From the NCBI GenBank assembly GCA_947566645.1, contig CANOKL010000003.1, forward strand, positions 1 to 64,000: DNA of 64,000 nt, given 5' to 3'. The notes under the pieces are model-generated. The model searched no databases and had not been told where the DNA came from. It worked only from the letters and a program-made list of their open reading frames with translations. Made by a program: the position numbers and the translations under genes. Each line of letters starts with the position of its first letter. Within the stretch, counting starts at the first letter, position 1. This DNA comes from an uncultured Lachnospiraceae bacterium. GTDB lineage: Bacteria > Bacillota > Clostridia > Lachnospirales > Lachnospiraceae. Shown piece after piece: positions 22,836 through 30,640 of the stretch.

Positions 22836-25763
22836 TTATTTTTTAATTTTAATCGTAACGGTACGCTTCTTTCCGGTTCCGTCTGTCGCAGTGGCTGTAA
22901 TCTTTACATTTTTGCCTCTGCCGGCTTTGTAGGTCTTTACCTTTCCGGAGCTGTTTACGGTCGCGTACTTTTTGTTGCTGGTTGTCCATTTCAGGGTTTT
23001 GTTTGCCTTCTTTTCTGCCGTTACTTTACCGGTCAGCTTCAGGGATTTCCCTGCTGTTACAGACTTCTTTCCGGTAATCGTTACTTTCTTCACTTTGCCC
23101 TTCATGGATGTGATCTTATATGTCCCTTTTACCCCGCTTCCGTCCTGGGCCGTTGCGGTGATAGTTACGGATTTTCCACCGGACTTTTTATTCAGTGTAA
23201 CGACGCCTTTGCTGTTTACCTTTGCAAGGTTTGTGTTGCTGGATTTCCATGTAACGGCTTTGTTTGCTGCATTAGAAGGAGATACCGCTGCAGTTAATGT
23301 TACTTTCTTTCCGGCAGCAATCTTTTTGGACATACCGGATACCTTGATGCCAGATACTTTGACTGCCGTATTTACCGGAGGAGTCACAGGATCGTCGCTG
23401 GCGCTGATATAATTCAGCTTCATGTTGTTTTTGATGTACTCCATGGAAACTTCTGCATCCTGTAATCCGTTATGGTTCAGGTAAGAAGAAGGAGAATCAT
23501 TTTCCACGATAACCCAGCCAATGTTGTTCTTTCTTGCAATGTCAACAAAGCTCTGTACCGGCATGGAGCCTTTGCCCCATGGGCGGATGCTTCCGTCAAG
23601 ACCGCCGTCCTTGATGTGGAGGAAGCTGATCTTCTTTGCATTATCGGAAGCCCATTTAACAGCCTTGTCTGGTGATTCGAGGCCTCTGCTTGCCCAGTAC
23701 ATGTCGATTTCCATGGTGTCTCCCTTAACGTTATCCATACAGAGAGTATTCGTTCCTTCCATGGTCTTGAATTCGTCGCCATGATTGTGATAAAGAACCT
23801 TCGCATTGGAATTATTTCTCTTAACACCTTCCTGCATGGCAGCCAGTGTACTGTTAATCCACTCAACCCATTTTGCATTTGTTTCATGCTGTACCGGATT
23901 TGAAGGATTGGAATATGCAAAAATAATATTTTCACAGCCAAGCTCCTGGTTTGCTTTAACGATTGCGTCAATGTTTGCAGCTTCATCCAGACTTCCCCTA
24001 AAATGATAATGTGAGGACGGAGTCTCAAGACCCAGCTCGTTTAAAACAGACTTCAGCTCTGCCACGCTCATTCCGGTCTCTGCATAGAACTGTCCGGCCG
24101 CGCCTGAAAGGTTTGCAAATTCAATACCGTCATAGCCAAGGGATGCAATCTTTCTCATCGCATCAATGACTTTATCTTTGGATGTCTCGTTTCTTCCGAT
24201 ATCTCCACCCTGGCGGAGATTATACATCTGCAGGCCGACCTTCACGCGCCCGGTCGTATCCTTCTCTGGAACAACAGTAACCTTTACAGTTGCTGTTGTT
24301 ATGGTTTTCCCGGATGCATCGTTAATTGTTACTGTTATGTCGGCAAGGCCTTCAGTTACAGCCGTAACAGTACCATCCTCAGCTACAGTTGCAACATTGC
24401 GGTTGCTGCTTGTGTAAGAAACTGTATTTTCTGCTGAGACAGTTGTCTGTATGCTCTGAGTTGCCCCGGCGCCTGTCAGAACAATAAAATCATCATCAAC
24501 TTTAGCGCTGGTATAATTCAGATTGATATTATTCTTGATATACTCCATGGAAACAGCTGCATCCTGTAATCCGTTATGATCCAGATAAGAAGCTGGAGAA
24601 TCATTTTCTACGATAACCCAGCCGATGTTGTTCTTTCTTGCAACATCAACAAAGCTCTGTACCGGCATGGAGCCTTTGCCCCATGGGCGGATGCTTCCGT
24701 CAAGACCGCCGTCCTTGATGTGGAGGAAGCTGATCTTGTCTGCATTGTCAGAAGCCCACTTGACAGCTTTGTCTGTAGAATTAAGGCCTCTGCTTGCCCA
24801 GTACATATCAATCTCCAGGGAGTCTCCGTTAACATTATCCATGCAGAGAGTATCCGTGCCCTCCATAGTCATGAACTCATCGCCATGATTATGGTAAAGT
24901 ACCTGCGCATTGGAATTATTTTTCTGAACACCCTCCTTCATAGCAGTCAGTGTGCTGTTAATCCATTCAACCCATTGTGCGTTTGTGTCATGCTGAACTG
25001 GTGACTGGGGAGTAGACCATGCAAAGATAAGATTCTCACAGCCAAGCTCCTGGTTAGCCTTAACAATTGCATCAATGTTCTCGGGTGAATCCAGGCTTCC
25101 GCCGTAGTGATAATGTGAGGACGGAGCCTCGAGCCCCAGCTCTTCTAAGGCTGCTTTCAGCTCTGAGATGCTCATTCCGGTGTTTGCGTAGAACTGTCCT
25201 GCTGCGCCTGAAAGGTTTGCAAATTCAACACCGTCATAACCAAGAGATGCAACCTTTCTCAATGCATCAATGACTTTATCTTTGGATGTTTCGCTCCATC
25301 CAAGGTCGCCGCCTGTGAAGAGATTGTACATCTGAAGACCTACCTTTACCCGTCCGGCTGCATCTTTTTCTGGAACAACAGTTACTTTAATAGTTGCCAC
25401 TGTTTCTGCATTGTTGGGTTTGGTTTTATCCCCGATTCTTACAGAAACATCTGCAAGACCTTCTGATACAGCAGTGATTGTACCATCGTCTGATACAGTC
25501 GCAACACTGGCTCTGCTGCTCGTATAGAAGATATCTTCTTGTGGAGCGGCGGGGTCTGACGTATCAGCATTTTGAAGTTCGATTTTTTGTGAAGCCCCTG
25601 CTCCTGTCAGGACGATAAAATCGTCCGCAACGGTAAGGGTGTTACTGTCTGCAGCCGGTGGAACTTCTGCTGCATGACTGACATTGCCTGCTAATACCGT
25701 TGATAAAAATACAGTAATCAGCAAAACAACTGACAACAGTTTTCTTGAAATTGATTTTTTCAT
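22836..25763 (-). CDS. Secreted protein with two TIM-barrel isomerase-like domains and bacterial Ig domains
   Basis: A 975-residue exported protein. Signal peptide at residues 1-32 (ends NVSHAAE); a BIG2-type Ig domain (about 45-135); a TIM-barrel domain of the sugar phosphate isomerase/epimerase family (138-420); a second Ig domain (about 425-510); a second TIM barrel (515-800) about 85% identical to the first by eye; and two Lys-rich BIG2 repeats to the end. Both barrels keep the metal-site strings GVEFANL or GIEFANL, LYHNHGDEF, EIDMYWASRGL, FLHIKDGG and WVIVENDSP. There is no LPXTG or S-layer motif. ATG 25763 follows AGGAGGT; upstream codons are discarded. Intracellular relatives are common; a secreted tandem form is not. 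See findings. Confidence 0.88.
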   Translation of the reverse strand: MKKSISRKLLSVVLLITVFLSTVLAGNVSHAAEVPPAADSNTLTVADDFIVLTGAGASQKIELQNADTSDPAAPQEDIFYTSSRASVATVSDDGTITAVSEGLADVSVRIGDKTKPNNAETVATIKVTVVPEKDAAGRVKVGLQMYNLFTGGDLGWSETSKDKVIDALRKVASLGYDGVEFANLSGAAGQFYANTGMSISELKAALEELGLEAPSSHYHYGGSLDSPENIDAIVKANQELGCENLIFAWSTPQSPVQHDTNAQWVEWINSTLTAMKEGVQKNNSNAQVLYHNHGDEFMTMEGTDTLCMDNVNGDSLEIDMYWASRGLNSTDKAVKWASDNADKISFLHIKDGGLDGSIRPWGKGSMPVQSFVDVARKNNIGWVIVENDSPASYLDHNGLQDAAVSMEYIKNNINLNYTSAKVDDDFIVLTGAGATQSIQTTVSAENTVSYTSSNRNVATVAEDGTVTAVTEGLADITVTINDASGKTITTATVKVTVVPEKDTTGRVKVGLQMYNLRQGGDIGRNETSKDKVIDAMRKIASLGYDGIEFANLSGAAGQFYAETGMSVAELKSVLNELGLETPSSHYHFRGSLDEAANIDAIVKANQELGCENIIFAYSNPSNPVQHETNAKWVEWINSTLAAMQEGVKRNNSNAKVLYHNHGDEFKTMEGTNTLCMDNVKGDTMEIDMYWASRGLESPDKAVKWASDNAKKISFLHIKDGGLDGSIRPWGKGSMPVQSFVDIARKNNIGWVIVENDSPSSYLNHNGLQDAEVSMEYIKNNMKLNYISASDDPVTPPVNTAVKVSGIKVSGMSKKIAAGKKVTLTAAVSPSNAANKAVTWKSSNTNLAKVNSKGVVTLNKKSGGKSVTITATAQDGSGVKGTYKITSMKGKVKKVTITGKKSVTAGKSLKLTGKVTAEKKANKTLKWTTSNKKYATVNSSGKVKTYKAGRGKNVKITATATDGTGKKRTVTIKIKK

Positions 25764-25910
25764 ACTTACATTACCTCCTTTTTTTGTTTCAATTTCCAAT
25801 TCCACAGTAACACAGGAGGTATTTAAACACAATTGTTATTAATTTTTTCTAAATTCATGTTAAATTAAGAAGCTGATTTTGTGCGATATAACTAAAATGG
25901 AAAATATGTT

Positions 25911-25927
25911 TCAGAAAACTTTTCTGA
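25911..25927. promoter_or_regulatory. Candidate operator upstream of the secreted TIM-barrel gene
   Basis: TCAGAAAACTTTTCTGA, arms of eight with one central base, about 150 bases before the ATG at 25763. It shares the TCAGAA/TTCTGA core with the palindrome at 21613. Confidence 0.4.
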
Positions 25928-25974
25928 TTTTTGAAATACTTGTGCCTGCAGGCGGAGATTTTTCTGCTCGCAAA

Positions 25975-26048
25975 AGTCGCCCCTCACCATTGAACCACTT
26001 CCTTACGGAATGCGCAGTTTGGCGCATTCCTGACCCATGAATAGGAAC
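25975..26048 (-). repeat. Intergenic repeat, family B copy
   Basis: On the minus strand: TCATGGGTCAGGAATGCGC, a hairpin to GCGCATTCC, then GTAAGGAAGTGG and GTGAGGGGCG. It matches the copy at 8141 in order and spacing, but its outer end has changed to CCTATTC. The region 25764-26532 has no protein gene; it holds this copy, the toxin-antitoxin relic (26111-26275), another repeat copy (26343) and the fba promoter. Confidence 0.65.
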
Positions 26049-26110
26049 TGATTTTCAGGTGGTAAAGGAAATTGAGGGACAGGAGCTTCGGATACGCCGT
26101 GGGGCGTAAC

Positions 26111-26134
26111 GATAATCACAAGACGCAGAAATAG
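26111..26134 (+). pseudogene. 3' end of a second type I toxin gene
   Basis: Only the codons DNHKTQK and a stop (26132) remain, resembling the charged tail of the holin-like toxins (RDKDHRRKK at 14549). No membrane segment can be read upstream in this frame. It is recognised mainly from the antisense RNA copy that follows. Confidence 0.45.
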
Positions 26135-26240
26135 CCGCCCCGGTCCGGAAAACTGAGCGGCTATTTAGCTGAACATATTTCGGGCTAACCGTCTATCGGT
26201 AACTCCTGAAGGGCGTCTGTTGGAGCAGACGTCCTTCTTT
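26128..26240 (-). ncRNA. Second antisense antitoxin RNA (relic locus)
   Basis: The minus strand repeats the antitoxin promoter of 14803-14831: -35 TTGAAC at 26270-26275, 17 bases, -10 TATTCT at 26247-26252, followed by nearly the same first 40 transcribed bases. The RNA would end at a hairpin with arms AAATAGCCGC/GCGGCTATTT (26129-26166) whose U-run is poor. Since the toxin frame is gone, the RNA may be free to act in trans on the toxin at 14549 through the shared 5' region, or may be dead. Confidence 0.55.
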
Positions 26241-26342
26241 ATCTAAAGAATACCATAAGCAGCCCAAAAGTTCAAGGGGTTTCTTTTCCCGCGACAGAAT
26301 AAACGCATGAATGAAGACACTCTAATTACTGTCCAATTATTG

Positions 26343-26420
26343 TTACTATTCACGGCTCAGGAATGCGCGTAAGCTGCGCATTCCGTAGGAACATGATGCG
26401 GGGGTGAGGGGCGGCATTCT
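26343..26420 (+). repeat. Intergenic repeat, family B copy
   Basis: TTACTATTCACGGCTCAGG, hairpin GAATGCGC/GCGCATTC, GTAGGAACATGATGCG and GTGAGGGGCGG. It follows the family order but breaks off before the right arm, in the fba promoter region. It stands about 300 bases from the inverted copy at 25975. Confidence 0.65.
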
Positions 26421-26436
26421 TTATTTTATCTTTTTC

Positions 26437-26465
26437 TTGTCTTTTTTATGACAATGAGCTATAAT
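26437..26465 (+). promoter_or_regulatory. Promoter of fba
   Basis: TTGTCT (26437-26442), 17-base spacer, TATAAT (26460-26465), 67 bases before the aldolase ATG. Confidence 0.7.
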
Positions 26466-26532
26466 AAAAAAAGCAAAAAAACACTGCCGGTCAGGCTATA
26501 CATACCGGCGAAGAAATTGGAGGAATATTAGT

Positions 26533-27396
26533 ATGTTAGTATCAGCAAAAGAGATGCTTGAAAAAGCAGTAGCAGGCCACTATGCAGTAGGTCAGTTCAA
26601 CATCAACAATCTTGAGTGGACAAAGGCGATCCTGACAGCAGCTGAGGAGACAAAGTCCCCGGTAATCCTTGGTGTATCCGAGGGTGCAGGAAAGTATATG
26701 ACAGGCTTTAAGACCGTTCAGGATATGGTTGCAGCTATGGTAGAAGAGATGGGGATCACAGTTCCCGTTGCTACACATCTTGACCATGGTTCCTATGAAG
26801 GATGTAAGAAATGCATCGAGGCAGGGTTCACCTCCATTATGTTTGACGGCTCCAAGTATCCGATCGAGGAGAACGTTGCCAAGACAAAAGAGCTTATTGA
26901 GATCTGTAAAGAGAAGGGAATGTCCCTTGAGGCTGAGGTTGGAGCAATCGGCGGCGAGGAAGACGGTGTTGTAGGACAGGGCGAGTGTGCTGACCCGAAG
27001 GAATGCAAGATGATTGCTGATCTTGGAGTGGACATGCTGGCAGCAGGCATCGGCAATATCCATGGGAAATATCCTGAGAACTGGGCAGGCTTAAGCTTCG
27101 AGACTCTGGATGCAATCCAGCAGCTTACAGGAGATATGCCGTTAGTTCTTCACGGCGGTACAGGTATTCCGGATGACATGATCAAGAAGGCGATTGACCT
27201 TGGCGTTGCAAAGATTAACGTTAATACAGAGTGCCAGCTTGTATTTGCAGATGCTACACGCGAGTACATTGAGGCAGGCAAGGACCGTGAAGGCAAGGGC
27301 TATGATCCACGTAAGTTATTAAAGCCGGGTTACGAAGCAATCATTGCCAAAGTAAAAGAGAAGATGGAATTATTCGGTTCAGTTGGAAAAGCTTAA
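26533..27396 (+). CDS. fba: Class II fructose-1,6-bisphosphate aldolase
   Basis: A 287-residue zinc aldolase that splits fructose-1,6-bisphosphate into the two triose phosphates. Visible are FNINNLEWTKAIL, GVSEGAGKYM, the zinc-site VATHLDHGSYEGC, SIMFDGSKYP, EAEVGAIGGEEDGV, GNIHGKYP (zinc His), VLHGGTGIPDD and GVAKINVNTECQ (phosphate site). The length fits the short class II form. GGAGG lies eight bases before the ATG. Tagatose-bisphosphate aldolases are close relatives, but the single housekeeping-like gene favours Fba. Confidence 0.93.
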   Translation: MLVSAKEMLEKAVAGHYAVGQFNINNLEWTKAILTAAEETKSPVILGVSEGAGKYMTGFKTVQDMVAAMVEEMGITVPVATHLDHGSYEGCKKCIEAGFTSIMFDGSKYPIEENVAKTKELIEICKEKGMSLEAEVGAIGGEEDGVVGQGECADPKECKMIADLGVDMLAAGIGNIHGKYPENWAGLSFETLDAIQQLTGDMPLVLHGGTGIPDDMIKKAIDLGVAKINVNTECQLVFADATREYIEAGKDREGKGYDPRKLLKPGYEAIIAKVKEKMELFGSVGKA

Positions 27397-27419
27397 ATAG
27401 AGATTGTTAAAATTTTTAC

Positions 27420-27448
27420 TTGCCTTTTCCGAAGAATTGAGGTATACT
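27420..27448 (+). promoter_or_regulatory. Promoter upstream of glnN
   Basis: TTGCCT (27420-27425), 17-base spacer, TATACT (27443-27448). It lies 120 bases before the glnN ATG and just before the hairpin at 27467. Confidence 0.65.
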
Positions 27449-27466
27449 AACAGGCGTAGTAAGAAC

Positions 27467-27505
27467 AAAGGCGTTCCGACATTGGTTGGAGTGCCTTTTT
27501 CAGTT
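27467..27505 (+). terminator. Terminator-like hairpin in the glnN leader
   Basis: AAAGGCGTTCCGAC pairs with GTTGGAGTGCCTTT (13 bases with G-U pairs), followed by TTTTC. Because a promoter lies between the fba stop and this hairpin, it may be an attenuator in the glnN leader and not only the fba terminator. Confidence 0.6.
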
Positions 27506-27567
27506 TGCCGCAGCATAGAGTATAGCAGAGAGCTGCAAATTTATGAAAGAAAGGATATGTAGGAAAC

Positions 27568-29679
27568 ATGGGTGAACCGATGAAAGTAACAGAGATTTTT
27601 GGAGAAGACGTGTTCAATGATACAGTAATGCAGGAGCGCCTTCCTAAAAAGGTGTATAAGGATTTAAAGAAAACGATTGAGGAAGGAAAAGAGCTGGATC
27701 TGGCGACTGCAGATGTCATTGCACATGAGATGAAGGAGTGGGCGATTGAGAAGGGTGCGACGCACTATACTCACTGGTTCCAGCCGCTCACAGGTGTTAC
27801 GGCAGAGAAGCATGATTCATTTATCTCAGCGCCTCTTTCGAGTGGCAAGGTGTTGATGAGCTTTTCCGGAAAAGAACTGATTAAGGGAGAGCCGGATGCA
27901 TCATCATTTCCGTCAGGGGGCTTACGTGCAACATTTGAGGCAAGAGGCTATACGGCGTGGGATTGTACCTCACCGGCATTTGTAAGGCATGATGCTGCAG
28001 GCGCTACACTGTGTATTCCTACGGCATTCTGCTCTTATACAGGAGAGGCGCTTGACCAGAAGACTCCGCTTCTCAGATCTATGGAGGCCATTAACGAGCA
28101 GTCCATAAGGCTTCTGCGCCTGTTTGGAAATACAACATCCAAGAAAGTGACTCCGTCTGTAGGGCCGGAGCAGGAATATTTCCTCGTAGACGCAAAAAAA
28201 TTCCAGGAGAGAAAGGACTTGATCTATACAGGCCGTACCCTGTTCGGGGCAATGCCGCCAAAGGGACAGGAGCTGGATGATCATTATTTCGGAACGATCC
28301 GTCAGAGAATCGCCGGATTTATGAAAGACGTAAACGAGCAGCTGTGGAGAGTGGGAGTGACTGCCAAGACACAGCATAATGAGGTTGCTCCCGCACAGCA
28401 TGAGCTGGCTCCGATCTACGCGGAGGCTAATGTTGCGGTTGATCATAACCACATTGTTATGCAGACTCTTAAGAGGGTGGCGTGCCAGCACGGTATGAAG
28501 TGTCTGCTTCATGAAAAGCCATTTGCAGGGGTAAATGGTTCCGGTAAGCATAACAACTGGTCGCTCACGACAGATGACGGAAAGAATCTGCTTGACCCGG
28601 GAAAGACACCCCATGAAAACATACAGTTCCTGCTTGTACTTACCTGTATCCTGAAGGCTGTGGATACCCACGCAGACCTTCTCCGCGAATCAGCATCCGA
28701 CCCGGGAAATGACCACAGACTTGGTGCAAACGAGGCTCCTCCGGCAATTATCTCCGTTTTCCTTGGAGAACAGCTTGAGGATGTGATGGAGCAGCTGATC
28801 AGCACAGGCTCAGCGACGCACAGCATTAAGGGCGGAAAGCTTCAGACAGGCGTCAGGACACTTCCTGATCTTGCCAAAGATGCAACAGACCGTAACAGAA
28901 CATCACCATTTGCATTTACAGGAAATAAGTTTGAATTCCGTATGGTCGGTTCCAGAGATTCCATCGCAGGACCAAATGTTGTCCTGAATACAATTGTTGC
29001 AGAGGCATTTTCAGAGGCCTGCGATGTACTTGAGGCAGCAGATGACTTTGACACAGCGCTCCATGATCTGATTAAAAAATATGCAGGAGAGCATCAGAGA
29101 ATTGTGTTCAATGGAAACGGCTACTCTGACGAGTGGATTGAGGAGGCCGAAAGGCGCGGCCTGCCGAATCTCCGTTCCATGGTAGAGGCAATTCCTGCAC
29201 TTACTACGGACAAAGCAGTTGCAATGTTCGAGAAATTCAAAGTATTTACCCGCGCGGAGCTTCAGTCCCGTGCAGAGATTAAGTACGAAAGCTATGCGAA
29301 AGCAATCAATATTGAGGCCCGCACGATGATTGACATGGCAAGCAAGCAGTTCGTGCCGGCAGTCGTAAAATATACGAAGTCCCTTGCAGATACTGTTATC
29401 GCAGTGAAGGAAGCAGGTGCAGATGTGACCGTACAGTCCGAGATGCTCGCTGAGGTATCAGGACTTCTCGGTGAGATGAAAAAAGCGCTGGAGGCACTGA
29501 AAGAAATTGAGAGCAAGGCAGTTGCCATGGAAGAAGGAGCAGAACAGGCAAGGTTCTACCACTTCCAGGTAGTTCCGGCTATGGAGGCGCTGCGCGCACC
29601 AGTAGATAAGCTGGAAATGATTGTCGATAAAGAGGCATGGCCGATGCCATCCTATGGCGATCTGATCTTTGAAGTATAG
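27568..29679 (+). CDS. glnN: Glutamine synthetase type III
   Basis: A 703-residue enzyme that makes glutamine from glutamate, ammonia and ATP. Size and sequence fit the GSIII class: N-terminal GSIII domain ([18 protein letters not shown]), catalytic strings [45 protein letters not shown] and [20 protein letters not shown], and the GSIII C-terminal helical region. The first ATG (27568) follows AGGA closely; an ATG four codons later (MKVTEIF) is an alternative. It has its own promoter and a leader hairpin and is followed by a palindrome. Confidence 0.95.
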   Translation: MGEPMKVTEIFGEDVFNDTVMQERLPKKVYKDLKKTIEEGKELDLATADVIAHEMKEWAIEKGATHYTHWFQPLTGVTAEKHDSFISAPLSSGKVLMSFSGKELIKGEPDASSFPSGGLRATFEARGYTAWDCTSPAFVRHDAAGATLCIPTAFCSYTGEALDQKTPLLRSMEAINEQSIRLLRLFGNTTSKKVTPSVGPEQEYFLVDAKKFQERKDLIYTGRTLFGAMPPKGQELDDHYFGTIRQRIAGFMKDVNEQLWRVGVTAKTQHNEVAPAQHELAPIYAEANVAVDHNHIVMQTLKRVACQHGMKCLLHEKPFAGVNGSGKHNNWSLTTDDGKNLLDPGKTPHENIQFLLVLTCILKAVDTHADLLRESASDPGNDHRLGANEAPPAIISVFLGEQLEDVMEQLISTGSATHSIKGGKLQTGVRTLPDLAKDATDRNRTSPFAFTGNKFEFRMVGSRDSIAGPNVVLNTIVAEAFSEACDVLEAADDFDTALHDLIKKYAGEHQRIVFNGNGYSDEWIEEAERRGLPNLRSMVEAIPALTTDKAVAMFEKFKVFTRAELQSRAEIKYESYAKAINIEARTMIDMASKQFVPAVVKYTKSLADTVIAVKEAGADVTVQSEMLAEVSGLLGEMKKALEALKEIESKAVAMEEGAEQARFYHFQVVPAMEALRAPVDKLEMIVDKEAWPMPSYGDLIFEV

Positions 29680-29688
29680 GCAGTGAAA

Positions 29689-29726
29689 TTTGGGACGGGG
29701 TATTTTTAAAAATACCCCGTCCCAAA
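29689..29726. repeat. GGGACGGGG palindrome after glnN
   Basis: A perfect palindrome: TTTGGGACGGGGTATTTTT and its complement, 19-base arms with no loop. A partial second arm, AAAAATGCCCTGTCCCC, follows at 29730-29746. It starts 10 bases after the glnN stop. Confidence 0.88.
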
Positions 29727-29774
29727 CTTAAAAATGCCCTGTCCCCAATGCCACAAATATTAAAAAAAATTAAG

Positions 29775-29828
29775 AACCTTGGACTTGGAATATTGGAAAG
29801 AGTGTGATATTCTAAGTGCAAGGTTTTT
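29775..29828 (+). terminator. Intrinsic terminator
   Basis: AACCTTGGACTTGGAATAT pairs imperfectly with ATATTCTAAGTGCAAGGTT, followed by TTTTTA. It ends the glnN unit beyond the palindrome. Confidence 0.75.
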
Positions 29829-29910
29829 TATATAATGGTCTGTGAGGAGTCCGGGCGGTTATGATTTTATGGATAGATAGATCGCTGCGTTGGGCAGCAG
29901 GAGGGTTACA

Positions 29911-30375
29911 ATGACGAGAAGAGAATTTTTGGATGGGCTCAGGACGGCGCTTGGGAATGATCTCAGTGGGCCGGTGATACAGGAGAATGTGGATTATTAT
30001 AACGGATATATCAGTGACGAAGTCAGGAAGGGACGTCTGGAGGAGGATGTCATCGCAGAGCTTGGTGATCCATGGGTGATTGCCCGGACAATCATTGATT
30101 CCAGGGAAAGCCAGGGGGAGAACCAGTATCAGGAGAGTTATGGATATGAGGCAGGGCAGAATGTATACGGCTCTGGTCAGGAGGAAACGGGCAGGGTGAG
30201 AGTAGCTGGCCGGACTGCCTGGTGGAAAAGGCTTTTAGTTGTATTGGCTGTATGTGGTGTTCTCATGATTGTGATGACAGTGATCGGCGGGATCGTGAGT
30301 CTGCTGGCACCTATTGTGATACCGGTAATTATAGTCATGTTTATACTGAGGCTGTTTAACTCGCGGAGGAGATGA
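29911..30375 (+). CDS. DUF1700 family membrane protein
   Basis: A 154-residue protein. The N-terminal 70 residues (MTRREFLDGLRTAL, NVDYYNGYISDEVRKGRLEEDVIAELGDPWVIA) form the helical DUF1700/HAAS domain; a Gln/Tyr/Gly linker follows and the C-terminus holds two adjacent membrane segments (LLVVLAVCGVLMIVMTVIGGIV, LLAPIVIPVIIVMFIL). Relatives often pair with PadR regulators and are thought to sense or modulate membrane state; no PadR gene is adjacent here. ATG 29911 follows AGGAGGG by five bases. Confidence 0.85.
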   Translation: MTRREFLDGLRTALGNDLSGPVIQENVDYYNGYISDEVRKGRLEEDVIAELGDPWVIARTIIDSRESQGENQYQESYGYEAGQNVYGSGQEETGRVRVAGRTAWWKRLLVVLAVCGVLMIVMTVIGGIVSLLAPIVIPVIIVMFILRLFNSRRR

Positions 30376-30398
30376 AAGGGGACCGTGGGATGAAAAAT

Positions 30399-30430
30399 AA
30401 AAGACCGATGGGGGAGCCACCGGTCTTTTG
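30399..30430 (+). terminator. Intrinsic terminator after the DUF1700 gene
   Basis: AAAAGACCG(ATGG) and (CCAC)CGGTCTTTT form a hairpin of about 12 base pairs, 24 bases after the stop. Confidence 0.75.
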
Positions 30431-30578
30431 AGGGGAGTATAAATAATTAATAAGGGGTTGTAGAAAGTACTCTCTCTACACTGATTAGTATAATATATAC
30501 TGCCATAAAAAGCAAGGAAAACTTTTGAAAATATTTCATATATTTTACATTACTTTTTTGTGTAAATTGATCAATTGA

Positions 30579-30609
30579 TACTATTCACGGACTAACCGTG
30601 CGCTCATAG
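30579..30609 (+). repeat. Family B short hairpin copy
   Basis: TACTATTCACGGACTAACC followed by GTGCGCTCATAG, nearly the same as the minus-strand hairpin at 8024-8058. It lies just past the stop of the FN3 protein gene. The remaining 150 bases back to the terminator at 30399 hold only an AT-rich stretch. Confidence 0.6.
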
Positions 30610-30640
30610 GATTCCCCTTTCTGTAACCTCCCCTGGATTT

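Noticed and set aside
22972..23412. Hydrophobic plus-strand frame over the Ig domains of the secreted TIM-barrel gene
   Set aside because: Complement of Lys/Thr/Val-rich beta-strand codons; a similar shadow occurs over the Ig domains of the giant glycosidase (49927-50151 minus).
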